DNA from: Pipra filicauda
Taxonomy: Eukaryota; Chordata; Aves; Passeriformes; Pipridae
Assembly: GCF_003945595.2 (NCBI RefSeq)
Contig: NW_024104551.1
Span: forward strand, 62,001-126,000
DNA: 64,000 nt
Direction of reading: 5' to 3'
The notes below the pieces were generated by a model. The model had not been told where the DNA came from. It did not search any database and saw only the letters and a list, made by a program, of their open reading frames with translations. The first letter of the stretch is position 1. The number at the start of each line of letters is the position of its first letter. The position numbers and the translations under genes are program-made. Below are positions 26,101 through 39,082 of this stretch, piece after piece.

Positions 26101-29100
26101 TCACATTTTTTTTTTTTACACTTTTGTTTGGTTTGGTTTTAGGTGACTATCGCATAATGTCTAAATACCATGCAACATCAAATCTACAAGTATCTCATGT
26201 ATGTTTTTACAATTGTTTTTGCAACTGTTCCATAAATTATCGTTATTAACAATTTCATTTATCAGGGTTTCTCTTACTGCAGGAAAACCATCACTTCAGT
26301 TGTTAAAAAGTATATCACTAAGAAATGGATTTGTTGCTTATTAGGAACTCATGGGAGGAGGGAAATACAGGTGGAAATAACAAATAGAAGCAGATATCAA
26401 AACCAGGAAAATGAATTCTCTTGTTCTCCTGGAGTCGGTGGTACCTCATGAAGGGTTTCGGACAGTCTCCAAGGGTTTTTATTTTAGAGGGAGCACTGTA
26501 GTTGAGCTGGAGAGTTAAAGAAGCCCTTCCACTACCTCTTTCTGAGTAAATACAAATGGCATGTGAGGCACTGTTTGACAGGTCACAGCTCCCACAGACT
26601 GAGCCCTGGGTAACAGGACTGTTATCTAAAATACTCCAACCTGGTCCGAGAGTGGGCAAATAGCTGGATTAAATCCATCATGATAGGACACAACTCTTGC
26701 CATGCTGGGTCAGAGGTTCAGGTGTTTGTCAAATAACACTATAAATCATCTTACATGGGGGTTCCTTTAAACACAGGAGCTGGATGCTAAGTAGAGCCTG
26801 GGAAACTGGAGAACACAACTGCTTCACAGCTGGACTTAGGCATCCAGCTGTTGTAGGATCCTATGACAATCCTAGAAAAAAATAGACACATATGATTGTT
26901 GTGACCATAGAATATTAATTTAACTCAGTGCTAGTTCTAGGCAAGAGTGTAGGCAGCAGCTTTTTTGTCGTTGTGGTACATGTGGGAGTCTCATTTCTGA
27001 TTCACAGTCAGAACCCAACCTGAGAGCAGTGATGCTCTGAACAAACACATTTTCAGACTGATCTTTCCCATCCATGTGTTTAGATTCACTAACAAAATTC
27101 AGATACCTGGTATTGTATCAAACAGATACAAAAAATGCCTGGCTACATATCTTGCTGTTTCTCTTGCTGTATTTTGTGTTTAGGATGATTATATGAAACA
27201 CTTTCCCTTTAACATCTGCTGTTACCTCTAAATGATGGACTAGTTTCCAGACACAATTTCTGCAGGTAACCAACTGTGGTACCCCGCAGTGATTCATAAT
27301 ACTGAAGTGTTTATGGAGATTTTTGAATTTACATGTTTATGAAGTTTACAGTGTGACATAAGAGGAAACAATTGAATTGATGTTGTTTATTTTACTGCAG
27401 CCATGTCTCTGAGGTGCTCAGTACAGTAAATTAAGTTAGTGTGTACTTCGTACTATATGGTTGTAAACCTCTACTCAACAGGACATATCTTGTAGAAAGA
27501 GAAGTATGTGAGATAATTTTTTTTTCCTCTGAAAGCCCTTCATAATGAAGGACTCTGTAATGCAATTTAATCTATAAATCTACATAGTTAAAAATAAAAA
27601 ATAATCAGGCAGGGAATGGTTGTCTGTCTTTGTTACAGAATTAAATATCCTTCAGGAAGTCAAACATTGACTGCAAAAATGTCTCACAGTATGAGGAAAA
27701 AAAAAAAAGAAACAGGTTCACTGGAGAAGATCCCAAAGCAAACTGTTGTCACAGGATTTTAGCATAATTCAATAGCTTCTCATCCTGTCTGTCACGAGAA
27801 ACACACTGAGAGGAGGCATCTGTTTCTTGTGTGCAATACTAATTAATGTGAGGGACTGTTTTGGCACAAACTTCACTGAATAGGTTCAGTAGGGTTGTTA
27901 GAGGTTGGAGCTGGCCCTAGGCTGTACACACCCATCAGATTGTACAGCAGTGCTCAGTGTGTGGCAGTAACTCAGTAGTACTGCAAGACATCATCCTGTT
28001 TCTGGTGTCGTGGTGGAAATAGGGAACTGGGAGGAATTTGGGAACTATGAAGAGATTTGAATTGTACTTTCTTTCTTCTTTTTTCTTGATCCCTCCAACC
28101 TCCTCAAAGGGTGATCTAATTCTGACAAGGATGGCACTGGTTCCTTGGTAGCATCACTCCATAGGATGGTCTGTGCTGCACGGGCATCCCTTGTTGGTTT
28201 GGGAGAGTTGGGACTGCTCAGGGGCTTTGCCAGGCAGCAGGAGTGAGGACTATGGGAGATCCCCCAGCAGTGTGATAATCTGACCCTTCTCCTTTGGGAC
28301 CCTTTTCCCTTCTGCAAAAGGAGTCCTGTATCCCAGACTCCAGGCTGGGACTCACGTACTTTATTAGGTCCTTATCTAAAGATTCAAACCGATCCTGTGG
28401 GTACAGTAGGTCTCCAGGTTTTGTCTTAGCTCTTTGCTGGTTGATTAGGAAATGCAAGAAACAGAAAAATGTGAACACAATGAGACACTCTGATGTTTAA
28501 TTCCATCATTTACTTTGACATGAGGTACTGCCTTTCTCCTTTGAGTACACATGCCCTGTGCTTGTAGTAGGTAGAGCAGACCTGTAGAAGCATCTCTAGG
28601 CAACCATCTGTTTTATTTCCAGTTAGTATTGGTGGCTTTGTCGTAGAATAACCACCTTTACCATAAGGACACATAAAAAAAAAAAGCCAAATAAAAAAGT
28701 ACCAGGTCTTGTTACCTGATCCCACAGGCAGCCACTATATCTTGGTTTGCATTCATATGTTAATACCCTTTGCAAATTGTTTTTGTGAACAATCCCAGCC
28801 TTGTGTAAGCCCCAGTTCCTAGAAATATGTTGAAATTTTTTTGGAGAGGGCTGTTTAATGCAGGACAAAACCTGACTGGGAATATGCTAAAAATTTATTT
28901 TCATTGTGTATTGTGGAATAGTGCCTTGTCCCTCATCCAAGCAGTCAATATCTGGATGCAATTCTGAACAGTAAGGAAGGAAGGAAACCTGAAATCACAG
29001 TTCTGAACATTTTTGTTTGTAGAAGGGTAGAATCCAGTTTTCCTTAAACAGTGTTTGGTCCATTTCAGAGGGAGGTTTATACTAGACAACCACATACTGT

Positions 29101-30504
29101 TCTTATGTTTGGACTGGTTACCATTCCCGTGGCTAAGCAATTTGCAAATAAAGATAGAAATAAAACAGCAGAAAGAATTAAAATTTTAAAACAAGTATAA
29201 CTAACAAATATTAAAATAACATTTTAAACAGCAATTATGAGATTAGGATTATAGAAGAGGAAAACTCAGAGCTTGATACTGTGTAAAAATAAAACCCCCA
29301 AAACAAACAATCAAAAATCAAACAGTCCTCAAAAGCACCAGAAATTCAAAAGTGGAATAGGAAAAATTAACCTTTCAATCCTTTAGTTTCTTCTAAATTA
29401 GAAAAATAAATAACAATTACATCTGGAAGAGTAATGCTACTGCACTGAATTAAACTTCAGTTTAACCAATTTATCTCTTTTAAAAACAACAGTCTTGTCT
29501 ATAGTCTAATCCTAAAATATGTTAGTTAAATACATTGATAACATATTTTAAAATCATTTTGAATCATTCTGCCTTACTACTTCATGCTTTAAGGCATTTT
29601 CTTAGAGAAAAATTGTGTAGAACTTGACAGAAAATATAAAGGATTCAATAGTTTGTTTTTTACTTGAAACCATAATATGACATTTAGTAGAGAATTAGAT
29701 CCCTACTATTGAATTCCATGGGATGACTCAGACATTTTACAGAGAACAAATTTTTTCTCTATTAAGTGACTTAGATTTTTAGAGTAATTTCTAGAGAACC
29801 TCACCGATTAAGTAACAATTAAATCCTAAACTACTTTCCCACCAGAGTAAATACAATCAACATGAGGCAGATTTTTCACTGCCTGGCATCTTGTACAGAG
29901 CAGACAAAAAATTCTTATGACATGATATCATTGTACACACATTTTCTATTTATTATGCATTAATACAGAGACCACAAAGTGCTCTCTCCTCATTTTTTTT
30001 TCTAAAAACTTCATTTTCAGACTCTGTAATAGCCCCTCACACATGATGTTCTATAATCCCTTTATCATTTCAGTTGTGCTTCAGTGAGTTTTTTCAATAC
30101 CTTATTGATGTCCTTTGTGTACTGCAGAGAATCAACTGTGCTCTCTCCTTCATTGTCAGCTGTGCTAAGGAAGGAAATGCTGGACAAAATCCTTCACATC
30201 ACATTCAAGTAGTTCCTATTTAATATTTTTTGTGTCATTCTCAAAGAAAGTCACTAGGAACTGGCACTTTCAATACTAGTCTGGATAAGAAAGCCCATGA
30301 CCATCAGTAATTAGTGAGAGACTTGCTGAAGCAGAATCATTCATCTCTGAGCTGCAACTCTGGAAAAAGATCGGTTTTTTATTAGATAACCTACTTGCAA
30401 AAAAAAAAAAAAAAAAAGGCCAGATTTTCAGATACTGAAAATCTTTTGTAATTCTTTCAAACTTCTGAGCCCACACATTGGCTTTGGTAATGATATAGAG
30501 TCAA
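23173..30504. other. non-coding, unassigned
   Basis: Longest stretch with no assigned element. It holds a TATA/TGTATA-rich low-complexity patch at about 23381-23470, an A run near 27698-27709 and a pure A19 run at 30399-30417. Several 80-113 codon open frames occur (24407-24688 plus, 25479-25769 plus, 26318-26659 minus, 28045-28868 minus). None shows a domain, and they read as chance frames or decayed repeats. Confidence 0.5.
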
Positions 30505-30695
30505 AAAAATGATGAGTGACCAGGCATCTCTGTAGATTGTCTGGTCCAACCCCCTGCTCAAAGAACAGTTTGCTAGAGTAGGTTGTTCAAGTTCATGTCC
30601 AGTTGGATTTTAATATCTCTAGGGACAGAGACTTCATCCTCACTGGGCAACCTATTTGAACACTCACAGTAAGGATGCTTTTTTCCTGTGTTTAC
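30505..30695 (-). mobile_element. old CR1 LINE 3' fragment
   Basis: Complement of a diverged CR1 3' region: CTGGTCCAACCCCCTGCTCAAAG followed by sequence matching the CR1 C-terminal coding block up to TCACTGGGCAACCTATT. The terminal octamers have decayed. An older copy than the others, judged only by divergence. Confidence 0.75.
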
Positions 30696-30946
30696 AGATA
30701 TAGTCTTTGTATTCCTTCTGGATCACCTGACTTGACTTCTACCTGTCAAGCACTGCCTTTTTATGTTTGAGTTTAGTTGACTAAGTATAATCTGGTCTCC
30801 TAAATCTTCATTCGCGAAGCCTAGCCATGATGAAGATAATTTGGTCTAATAAAAGGAAATAACTCAACTTACAGTGCCTGCCTCACTTGTATCCTGAGTT
30901 TATCATGACTACTGCTACATGTCTTCTACAATGCTAATTGTACTAA
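30696..30946. other. short non-coding spacer before LTR
   Basis: Unassigned sequence leading to the GAAGC target-site duplication of the solo LTR at 30947-30951. Confidence 0.6.
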
Positions 30947-32030
30947 GAAGCTGTTGTGGTTTGAACTAGGTTTTCCCCCAGAGGCTAAGAAAAATGGTAA
31001 AACCCCAAGGGGTTTTGGAAGTTTTGAAGTTTTGTCCAGTGGACACTCCTGCAAAATGTAAACATAGCACAAGCAAACGGAAGAGATGGGTTGTAGTTTG
31101 GTGATGGAAGGGGTAGCCATGTTCTGAGGCCACGAGGAAAGGGGTTCGGAGCCCCTCGGGGCTTTGGCCTCCCAGCCCCGGGCTGGGGAAGTTGCAGGGA
31201 CCTGGAACAGCATAAAGCTGGGCTAGGTGCCTGTAGTTTTGCCAGGAGATGTTTTCTCCGCTGTGGGCAGCGACAGGAGTAGCGACAGACCAGCACGGAC
31301 CGGAGAAATGGTGGCACAGGGTCAGAAGAGACAAGACGAAGCAACAGAGGCATGCACCACAGAGAGGACTCCTGGAAGGAGAGCCGAGATATAGAGAGTC
31401 AGCAGCAGAGAGACAGAGTTTTTGGGGGTAAGAAATGAACCAGACCCCCTTCCCCGCCAAAACTCCTTTGAGACCTCTGAGAAAGGAGGAAGATGATGGA
31501 CTCTTACTTGAAAGAGCCTTGGAGTGCTACAGCACTTGCAGAGAGAGGAGCTAAGAAGCTCCGTTGTCCTGAGAGCTTAGCCAGGACAGTGGGTGGGAGG
31601 TTGACCTTGGAGCCCTCCCTTGCTGCAAGCTACAAAGAAGCTCGCAGTCTGAGGCAGGGCACAGAGGCCCTGCAAGGAGCTTGAATCTCCTGGAGATACC
31701 AGAACATCATGAAGACCCCCTGTGTCTCGTGATATGACCGTGGTGGAACGATCTTTGTCTGGGGTGATGTAGCCCATGGAGGAAGACCCCTTTGCCTGCG
31801 TCAAGGGGCTGAGGGAGCTTGGATACCTCCCTCGTGAGTGCTGGCAGAAATCCAGCTATCAGCTGGTGCATGCATGAGAAGAAGAAACCTGCTACCTTGG
31901 AAGATACTCCTGCTTAGAGACTGGAAGGGATCTGTCCTTCTTCCCTCCTGGACTTTTATTTGGAGGGGAGAAGAGATCTGATCCATTGTAAATACTTATG
32001 TCACGGTAGAGATAGTTGTGGTCATGTGTA

Positions 32031-34321
32031 TAATCATAGAATCATAGAATCATAGAATCGATTGGGTTGGAAAAGACCTCCGAGATCATCGAGTCCAACC
32101 CTTGGTCCAAATCCAGTCCATTTACTAGATCATGGCACTCAGTGCCACGTCCAATCTGCGTTTAAAAATCTCCATGGATGGTGAATCCACCACCTCTCTG
32201 GGCAGCCCATTCCAATGCCTGATTACTCTCTCTGTAAAGAATTTTCTCCTGATATCCAACTTAAATTTCCCCTGGCGGAGCTTAAGCCCCTGCCCCCTTG
32301 TCCTATTGCTGAGTGCCTGAGAGAAGAGACCAACCCCCACCTGGCTAGAACTTCCCTTCAGGTAGTTATAGACGGTGATGAGGTCACCTCTGAGCCTCCT
32401 CTTCTCCATGCTAAACAACCCCAGCTCCCTCAGCCTCTCCCCATAGGACTTATGCTCCAGTCCCTTCACCAGCCTTGTTGCTCTTCTCTGGACCCGCTCC
32501 AGCACCTCAATATCCTTCCTGAACTGAGGGGCCCAGAACTGAACACAATACTCAAGGTGTGGCCTCACCAACGCAGAGTACAGGGGAAGGATCACTTCCC
32601 TGCTCCTGCTGACCACGCTATTTTTGATACAGGACAAGATCCCATTGGCCTTCTTGGCCACCTGGGCACACTGTTGGCTCATGTTGAGCTTCCTGTCAAT
32701 TAGTACCCCCAGGTCCCTTTCTGCCTGGCTGCTTTCCAGCCACTCTGTGCCCAGCCTGTAGCGCTGCAGGGGGTTGTTGTGGCCAAAGTGCAGGACCCGG
32801 CACTTGGCTTTATTGAACTTCATCCCACTGGAATCAACCCATCTCTCAAGTCTATCCAGATCCCTCTGCAGAGCCCTCCTGCCTTCCAGCAGGTCGACAC
32901 TCCCTCCCCGTTTGGTGTCATCAGCAAATTTGCTGATGATGGACTCAATCCCCTCATCTAAATCATCAATAAAGATATTAAACAGGACTGGACCCAACAC
33001 AGACCCCTGGGGAACACCACTGGTGACCGGCTGCCAGCTGGATGCAGCTCCATTCACCAGCACTCTCTGGACCCGACCCTCCAGCCAGCTCCTAATCCAG
33101 GAGAGGGTACACTTGTCCAAGCCATGGGCTACCAGCTTTTCCAGGAGTATATTATGGGAGACAGTGTCAAAGGCCTTGCTGAAGTCTAGATAGACCACAT
33201 CCACAGCCTTCCCCTCATCCACCAGGTGGGTCACCTGATCGTAAAAGGAGATCAGGTTGGTCAGACAGGACCTGCCCCTCCTAAACCCGTGCTGGCTGGG
33301 TCTAATCCCTTGTCCATCCTGAAGGTGCTGTGTGATTGCACTCAGGATGATCTGCTCCATAACCCTGCCAGGCACCAAGGTCAGGCTGACAGGCCTGTAG
33401 TTGCCAGGGTCCTGCTTGCAGCCTTTTTTGTGGATTGGGGTGACATTCGCCAACCTCCAATCATCTGGGACCTTCCCAGAGAGCCAGGACTGTTGGAAGA
33501 TGATGGAGAGCGGTTTGGCAAGCTCTTCTGCCAGCTCCCTCATCACCCTGGGATGGATCCCGGCTGGTCCCATAGACTTGTTAGGATCCAGCTGGCTCAG
33601 TAAGTTGCTAACTACATCCTCCTGGAATACAGGAGGGCTATTCAGCTCTCTGTCTCTGTCTATCTGCTCTAGAGGCCAGTTGTTCTGAGGGCCACCTGTC
33701 TTACTGCTAAAAACTGAGTCAAAGTAGGTGTTAAGTACCTCAGCCTTCTCCTTATCTTTGTTAACTATATTTCCCTCCAAGTCCAACAGAGAATTGAGGT
33801 TTTCCTTGCCCCTTCTTTTGCTATTAATGTATTTATAAAAGGACTTTTTGTTATCCCTAACTGAATTAGCCAAATTAACTTCAAATTCCACTTTTCTTTC
33901 CCTAATTTTTTTCCTGCATGACCTAGCTCTCTTCGTAAATTCTTCATAAGTAGCCAGCCCTTTTTTCCACAGTCTGTAAACTTTCTTTTTATCCTTGATT
34001 TCTTTCAGAACCTCCCTATTTAACCAAGCCGGCCGTCTTCCCCTCCGGCTGGCCTTTCGGCACACTGGAATAGCTTGTTCCTGTGCGCTCAAAATTGCCT
34101 GTTTGAAGCATGTCCATCCCTCCTGGACCCCCTTGCCTTTAAGGGTTGTTTCCCAGGGTATGCCCTGAATTAGTTTTTTGAATAGGCCAAAATCTGCCCT
34201 CCGGAAGTCCAGAGTAGAAGTTTTAATGATGGCTCTCCTTACATCCCTAAGGATTGAAAATTCTATTATTTCGTGGTCACTATGCCCCAGGCGGCCTCCA
34301 ACCACTACATCATCCACCATA
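32031..34321 (-). mobile_element. young 5'-truncated CR1 LINE with intact RT frame
   Basis: The 3' end at the left has three clean copies of the terminal repeat (ATCATAGAATCATAGAATC) and a 3' UTR of about 90 bp. The element then runs as one uninterrupted frame to 34320, where CR1 similarity stops. It is inserted inside the LTR, so it is younger than that LTR. No clear target-site duplication is seen. The local ATAAT/AATAATG sequences at the two junctions could be microhomology. The intact frame implies recent insertion. Confidence 0.95.
32125..34320 (-). CDS. CR1 ORF2 reverse transcriptase, 731 codons, 5' truncated
   Basis: Encodes the RNA-directed DNA polymerase of a CR1 non-LTR retrotransposon, which copies the element RNA at a nicked chromosomal target. 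The first ~20 residues ([14 protein letters not shown]) are the very end of the apurinic-type endonuclease domain with its SDH motif, so almost the whole endonuclease is missing. The RT domain spans roughly residues 280-560: NYRPVSLT at 307-314, motif [10 protein letters not shown] at 379-387, [11 protein letters not shown] at 434-444 and the catalytic FADD at 465-468. All expected aspartates are present. The C-terminal part ends with [18 protein letters not shown] near 694-711. A full CR1 ORF2 is roughly 900-1000 residues. The ATG used here is fortuitous, lying at the truncation point, so a functional protein is unlikely. The frame has no stops or frameshifts. Plus-strand frames within 32132-33688 are shadows. 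Confidence 0.95.
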   Translation of the reverse strand: MVDDVVVGGRLGHSDHEIIEFSILRDVRRAIIKTSTLDFRRADFGLFKKLIQGIPWETTLKGKGVQEGWTCFKQAILSAQEQAIPVCRKASRRGRRPAWLNREVLKEIKDKKKVYRLWKKGLATYEEFTKRARSCRKKIRERKVEFEVNLANSVRDNKKSFYKYINSKRRGKENLNSLLDLEGNIVNKDKEKAEVLNTYFDSVFSSKTGGPQNNWPLEQIDRDRELNSPPVFQEDVVSNLLSQLDPNKSMGPAGIHPRVMRELAEELAKPLSIIFQQSWLSGKVPDDWRLANVTPIHKKGCKQDPGNYRPVSLTLVPGRVMEQIILSAITQHLQDGQGIRPSQHGFRRGRSCLTNLISFYDQVTHLVDEGKAVDVVYLDFSKAFDTVSHNILLEKLVAHGLDKCTLSWIRSWLEGRVQRVLVNGAASSWQPVTSGVPQGSVLGPVLFNIFIDDLDEGIESIISKFADDTKRGGSVDLLEGRRALQRDLDRLERWVDSSGMKFNKAKCRVLHFGHNNPLQRYRLGTEWLESSQAERDLGVLIDRKLNMSQQCAQVAKKANGILSCIKNSVVSRSREVILPLYSALVRPHLEYCVQFWAPQFRKDIEVLERVQRRATRLVKGLEHKSYGERLRELGLFSMEKRRLRGDLITVYNYLKGSSSQVGVGLFSQALSNRTRGQGLKLRQGKFKLDIRRKFFTERVIRHWNGLPREVVDSPSMEIFKRRLDVALSAMI

Positions 34322-34519
34322 ATAATGTAATGTATTATAATGTAATATAATGTATTATAATATTTATTTGTACAGTCATTGTAATATATTCCCTTTCCCC
34401 CTTTTGGAGTCTAGTGTGTTTTGTCTGGAAAAAACCCATCTCACATTAGATTGAGATGTGACAGGGGGCAAGGACTAGGGAATTTAGATTTTGGGGCTAT
34501 CTCAAACCATGACAGAAGC

Positions 34520-37500
34520 AAATACTGTTTAGTAAAAAAGACTTAACTGAAGGAAAACATATTTAGTTGATCCTAAATTGCAATCCTACATGGTAAATAT
34601 ACACTTGGCACAGACATGTAGGATAAAGATCTTGATTTGGAACGTAAAGGTCAGTCTCAATATAAAAAATGATGAACTCTAAAATTTTTTCCTTCTGAAA
34701 AGCAGTGTTAGCAGCAAGAAATATGACTTTTAGATTTTTGATGAAGAGGACTATACCTGTCTGGAATATGTGACAGGAAAGTCATTGTAGCAACAATAAA
34801 AGAGCAAAAAAAGAACCTTCTGAAAAATATCAGAGGTTTTCCATAAATTTTGTAAATTAGTATAATCACAAAACAACAAGATTACCAAAAAATTCTGGGT
34901 TCTCTGAACACTTTTTAGAAGCCAGCTTCTGAAATGTGTTTCATATATTTTATTTAAAAAAAAAAAAAAGGCGCAACTTTTACTTACATGACTATGACTT
35001 ACTATCTCTAGAGTAGTAACTGCAGTCCTCCAAAAATAAACTATAATGTCCTTCCCCCTCAGTTCTGACAGGCTGGTCAATAAGTTGTTAAATGACATAT
35101 TGGTAATGAGTATGGCTTTTGAGTTGCCTCTTCCTAAAGCAAAATTCCAGCTACAGAATAAAACTCTCAAATCTGACTTCTGGTCTGTTTTACAAGATTT
35201 CTTGTTGAAAATAATTTAAAAATTGACATTAAAATCTCAAGGGAAAATGGGATGCATTGATAAATTTACATGTCTACAAATTGTAAAAGAGCACTTAAGG
35301 TCTCTATAATGTGGGACAGACAAATTCTAATCAATTTGTTTTATATTTTCTCTGCAAAGGTATGAAAGACTTCTGTTTGCCACTAAGCACTCAAAAGACC
35401 AGTACATATATCCATGGCAAACAGGGATACCATGGGTACATTTTTGTGCTGGAATTAAGTCCAAAACATTCATACATGGCTCTGAGATAGATAACTCTGT
35501 AGGATCATCAGCAGACCATGAGGGCTGTCAGCCCAGCTCAGGACAAAAGACTGAACCAAAATATTGTGAGGTGAAGACAAATTTTGAAGTGAAGCCTTAC
35601 AACCAGGACTGCAGATCCAGCCTCCCCAGAGATCAGAAATAGGACCAAGGTCACATCTGGTGTGAATTAGGTAGAAGAAAGACAAACAGCCATTTATAGC
35701 TGCAGAATGGGCCACCATATCTTTCGACTCCCCAAGGAATGTAGGCACTACATATATATATGAACATTCAAGTATTTCTTATCTTTGGTTACTTTTCCAC
35801 ACTAATTTTTGATTGTCTTTCTAAGTATCTCCAACTTTTTGTGCAACTAGTTCCTGGATGACAAGAGTATCTTAACCTTCAGTCTAGGGAGGTGAGTGTT
35901 AGTGTTGAATGCTCTTAGAAATCTCTGAAACTTGTGACACTAGGTGGAGAATCACATTCAGGTTTAAAGAACAAAGAAAAGCAGGGCTGGAAGTGGCTGG
36001 ACCTGTAAGGCAGGTGGCCTTTATTCCTCTTGCCCTTTAGTCCTCTTGTGGTTGCAGTGTGATAACCATTTTTTATACCCAAAATTGATATGTAACAAGA
36101 AGTCAAACAACTCTACCAAAAATAAACAAAACAAAACTCACCAAAAATGTCTAATGAAAGGAACCTGATCGGGCTTCTGGATTGCAGAGTACTCTGATAT
36201 AAGACTTATGAATTCAAGATGGAAAAAGACAAATATGGAGGGGAGGGATGCAGAAGCAGGAGTGTTTACAGTGAGACTGATAAACGAATTAGATAGAGAG
36301 AAAACAGCAGTTTGATAAAGCTAAGGGTAAAAAAGAAATTCAGTGAGAGTGTTTTTCCAGTCTCTTATTTTCTTCTGCCTTGGAAAAGCAGCTCTGAAAG
36401 TACCCACTGAATTATCACACCTGCTTATTTAATCCTGTGAGTTGTATCGTTTCAAACTCCTAATCTTTGTTTTATTTTTTTTCATTTGCTGAAAAATCAA
36501 AAATGCTATTTTGGAAGGAGACAGAATTGTGAACTATAAGAAATAATCTTATTTTAGGCAAATACCATTTTCTCACAGCCTGCCTGCAAATTTGAAAAAT
36601 GTAGTATATCTTACAGTACAAAAATATTTTATTCACATCAATTATAATACACATACATATGTAAATATGTATGTGTCTGTGTGTGTGTGTCTATGTGTGT
36701 ATACAGGTGCACATGCATATGTGGAAGAAAGCAGAGGATAAAGAGAATCAATACATCATTTAAGGGAAAAAAATGTAATCATGCTGGGAAAAACTCTCCA
36801 GTCTTATTAAATATTTCTGTCCAGACCCTTATAAGGACAGCTAAATTAGTTCAGGTAGAGAAAACCCTCATATCACCCCTTTCCTCTCCTATTTCTTTAC
36901 TCATGCTTACAACCAAATTTCATAAAGGATTTTCTGTGGATATGAAATAACAGGTTTCTTCATTATCATGTGCCTTTGAAACTGGGAAAAAAGAAAAAGT
37001 CCTGCTGGAAAACCTTTACCTGTGGCATTTCTGGTCAGGTTCAGATTAGAAAGTTCCATCAGTTTTTAAAGAACAGTTCAGTTTATGATATTTAGTAGCC
37101 TCCAGAGGCTTGGATGAGTCAGATAAACTCCAGATAAACATCTGACCTTTGCAGACTTTATCCAAAGTGAAGGGAAGTTATTGAAGTGCACCTATTGCTA
37201 ATCTGGCACTTGTTCCAAGCAGGAAATTTTCAACAATGTTAATGCAAGTTCTGTGCACTGAATGAGAGAAGATTATTCAACAGATATCCACAAAAAAGAA
37301 AAGCTATCAGTGTATGAATTGGAAGACACAACAGTGCCAAAAAATTAGTTCTTGTGGTATGTCAGGCAGTTTTCTTTTTAAACTAAATTGATTAAATTAT
37401 GAACTGAAAGTAACCTTTGGTTTTCAGCATAGAGAACATCTTCCAAGATGCTTCTGTGTAAAAACACTTGCAAGATCTAAAAGGGAAAAAAAATTTTAAT

Positions 37501-37676
37501 CACTAAAAAAATTTCATACATTTCTTTAGAGTGCAGAAGTTAAAACTACTTTTCCTCTAGGTTTGAATTCACTCTTAGCAAATCAGAATAACACTATGTG
37601 TCCCAGTGGTGTGTTCCAGACTTCATAGCATTTAATTGATCCATTTCTTGTTTATGCAAAACCAAAATTAATTACT
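34520..37676. other. non-coding, unassigned
   Basis: AT-rich, with an A run near 34958-34970 and a TG-rich low-complexity stretch at about 36655-36710. An open frame without an ATG runs from about 35331 to 35643 on the plus strand with no domain. I see no convincing exon. Confidence 0.55.
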
Positions 37677-37830
37677 CACAGAATCACAGAATGGTTTGGG
37701 TTGGAAGGAAGCTTAAAGATCAGGTAGTTCCAAGGCCTCTGTCATGGGCAGGGACATCTTCCACCAAAACAACTTGCTCAGAGCCCCATCCAACGTGACA
37801 CTAAACATTTCCAGAGAAGTATTCACCAGC
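37677..37830 (-). mobile_element. CR1 LINE 3' fragment
   Basis: Complemented CR1 end: CACAGAATCACAGAATGGTT, then the 3' UTR (GGTTGGAAGGAAGCTTAAAG) and the start of the C-terminal coding block, ending around 37830. About 150 bp of the element remain. Confidence 0.88.
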
Positions 37831-38911
37831 ACATGTTTAGAAAATAACATGAAAAGTGGCACGTGTGAAACACCCCTGCCAGGGAAATTGGCTGGATTCT
37901 CTGCCACTCCCTTGACTTGCAACCCTGTGAGGTACCAAGAAGAGCAAGCACAGCCCTTTCTCTTGACTCTCAAAGTTCTGTTTTTGCTTTGTCCTCTTGC
38001 TTCTTAACTTGAAAGTAGTTCAAGGTGGAAAGCTGCAACAAAGGGCTTGTATAATATACAAAGGAGCAAATGAACTCCCTCCCCTCCACCTTCCGCCTCC
38101 CAGTTTTTGTCATGAGTTGCAAATTAGGGAGCATTTCTGTCCTGTGTGGTCTGCCATGATTACTTCCCCTCCCTGTTCTTGGCCTTAGAAATCCATTGGG
38201 AATATCTACAGCATCTTAAATAATGTGGACAGGAAGGGTTTACTGAAAGTTAACAAACCAGGCTATACTCCCCCAAAGCCAGGCCACAGAAAATTAACAA
38301 TGGCTTTCAGAAAAACTAATGGAGGGAGATAAGCTATGAAAAGAGACAGCTCTCTAGAATTAATAATACAGCTGTACCAATTTATAGCAGCTGAAGATCC
38401 AGTCTTTTGCTTATCTTCTTCCTCGATAAAGCTCTCTTTTTAAGACCAGAGAATTTTCTTTTTTTTCTTATAATTTCTATTTTTCTGTCAGTGGGTTATT
38501 TGCTCATTGGAATGCAGAGCTGACCTCAACTGAAAATTCATTGAAAGTCCTGCACAGCAATCCTTATCTCTAGAATCCCAGCTAAAACCCATGACCCGCG
38601 TATTTTCATTGTCCTCTCCGGAACTCTATTATATTCATGATATTTTGGACAAAACACAGTGAAAGAACAATGTTAGAGATGTGAATACATTTCCTTTCTC
38701 TCTTGAGTAAAATGAAACCTAAGCTGCCTCAGGCCTCCCTTGATGGAAGGAAGAGTTAATGTATTAAACATAAGACATAGTACAGAATTTTAATAGGATC
38801 TTTAATCCACTGAGTTTGGACATATAATTGTTACCATTTTGTTTTTCATTATGGAATTTTTTGTGCTTAGAATATCCAAGAAATGAACATCTGGTATTAA
38901 TAACTTTTCAG
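37831..38911. other. non-coding, probable intron of the candidate gene
   Basis: No repeats recognised. If the exon at 38912 is real, this is the 3' part of its upstream intron, ending in TAACTTTTCAG. No earlier exon could be identified in it. Confidence 0.45.
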
Positions 38912-39082
38912 CATGAAAAGCTCAACAAAATTGCAACCTATTGTAGTTGGCAGATGGGTTACAAAAGATGAAGATGGAAAAAAAGTCCACAAGACGCTGG
39001 TTAGATTAATCCACTGCAATGTAGATCCTGATTTAATACAAACAATGCATAATGCATTGACTTCCAACAATAGGTGGTTGTT
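38912..39082 (+). CDS. candidate penultimate coding exon, unrecognised gene
   Basis: Preceded by an acceptor-like TTAATAACTTTTCAG. The frame with ATG at 38913 is open and reads IVVGRWVTKDEDGKKVHK then LIHCNVDPDLIQTMHNAL, a composition that looks protein-coding and matches no mobile element I know. Two donors are possible: GTGAGC at 39083 (the better one, exon end 39082) or GTGGTT at 39074 (exon end 39073). Both leave the same phase, two bases of a codon. That phase is what the segment at 43087 needs. The frame stops just past the donor (TGA at 39084-39086) and just before the acceptor (TAA at 38901-38903), as an internal exon would. The gene is not recognised. An ATG-initiated first exon or a dead exon are alternatives. 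Confidence 0.5.

Larger units (their letters stand above)
30947..34519. mobile_element. solo endogenous-retrovirus LTR, split by a CR1
   Basis: The LTR runs from 30952 to 34514, flanked by the 5-bp direct repeat GAAGC at 30947-30951 and 34515-34519. Its ends are imperfect inverted repeats: it starts TGTTGTGGTTTGA and ends TCAAACCATGACA, the usual TG...CA form. Removing the CR1 insertion (about 32031-34321) leaves an LTR of about 1.27 kb. No retroviral gag, pol or env and no second LTR are visible, so this is a solo LTR left by LTR-LTR recombination. A 5-bp duplication fits several ERV classes including ERVL. The class and strand are not certain. The part at about 31100-31400 is GC-rich, and short frames in it are not real genes. 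Confidence 0.85.

Noticed and set aside
30966..31684. Overlapping 60-164 codon frames on both strands
   Set aside because: They lie in the GC-rich part of a solo LTR, where stops are rarer. No gag, pol or env similarity is visible.
32132..33688. Plus-strand frames up to 162 codons
   Set aside because: Antisense shadows of the intact CR1 reverse transcriptase on the minus strand.
35331..35643. About 103 open codons without ATG after a CTCTGCAAAG acceptor-like site
   Set aside because: Weak acceptor, no donor in a phase that fits the exon at 38912, and unremarkable composition.
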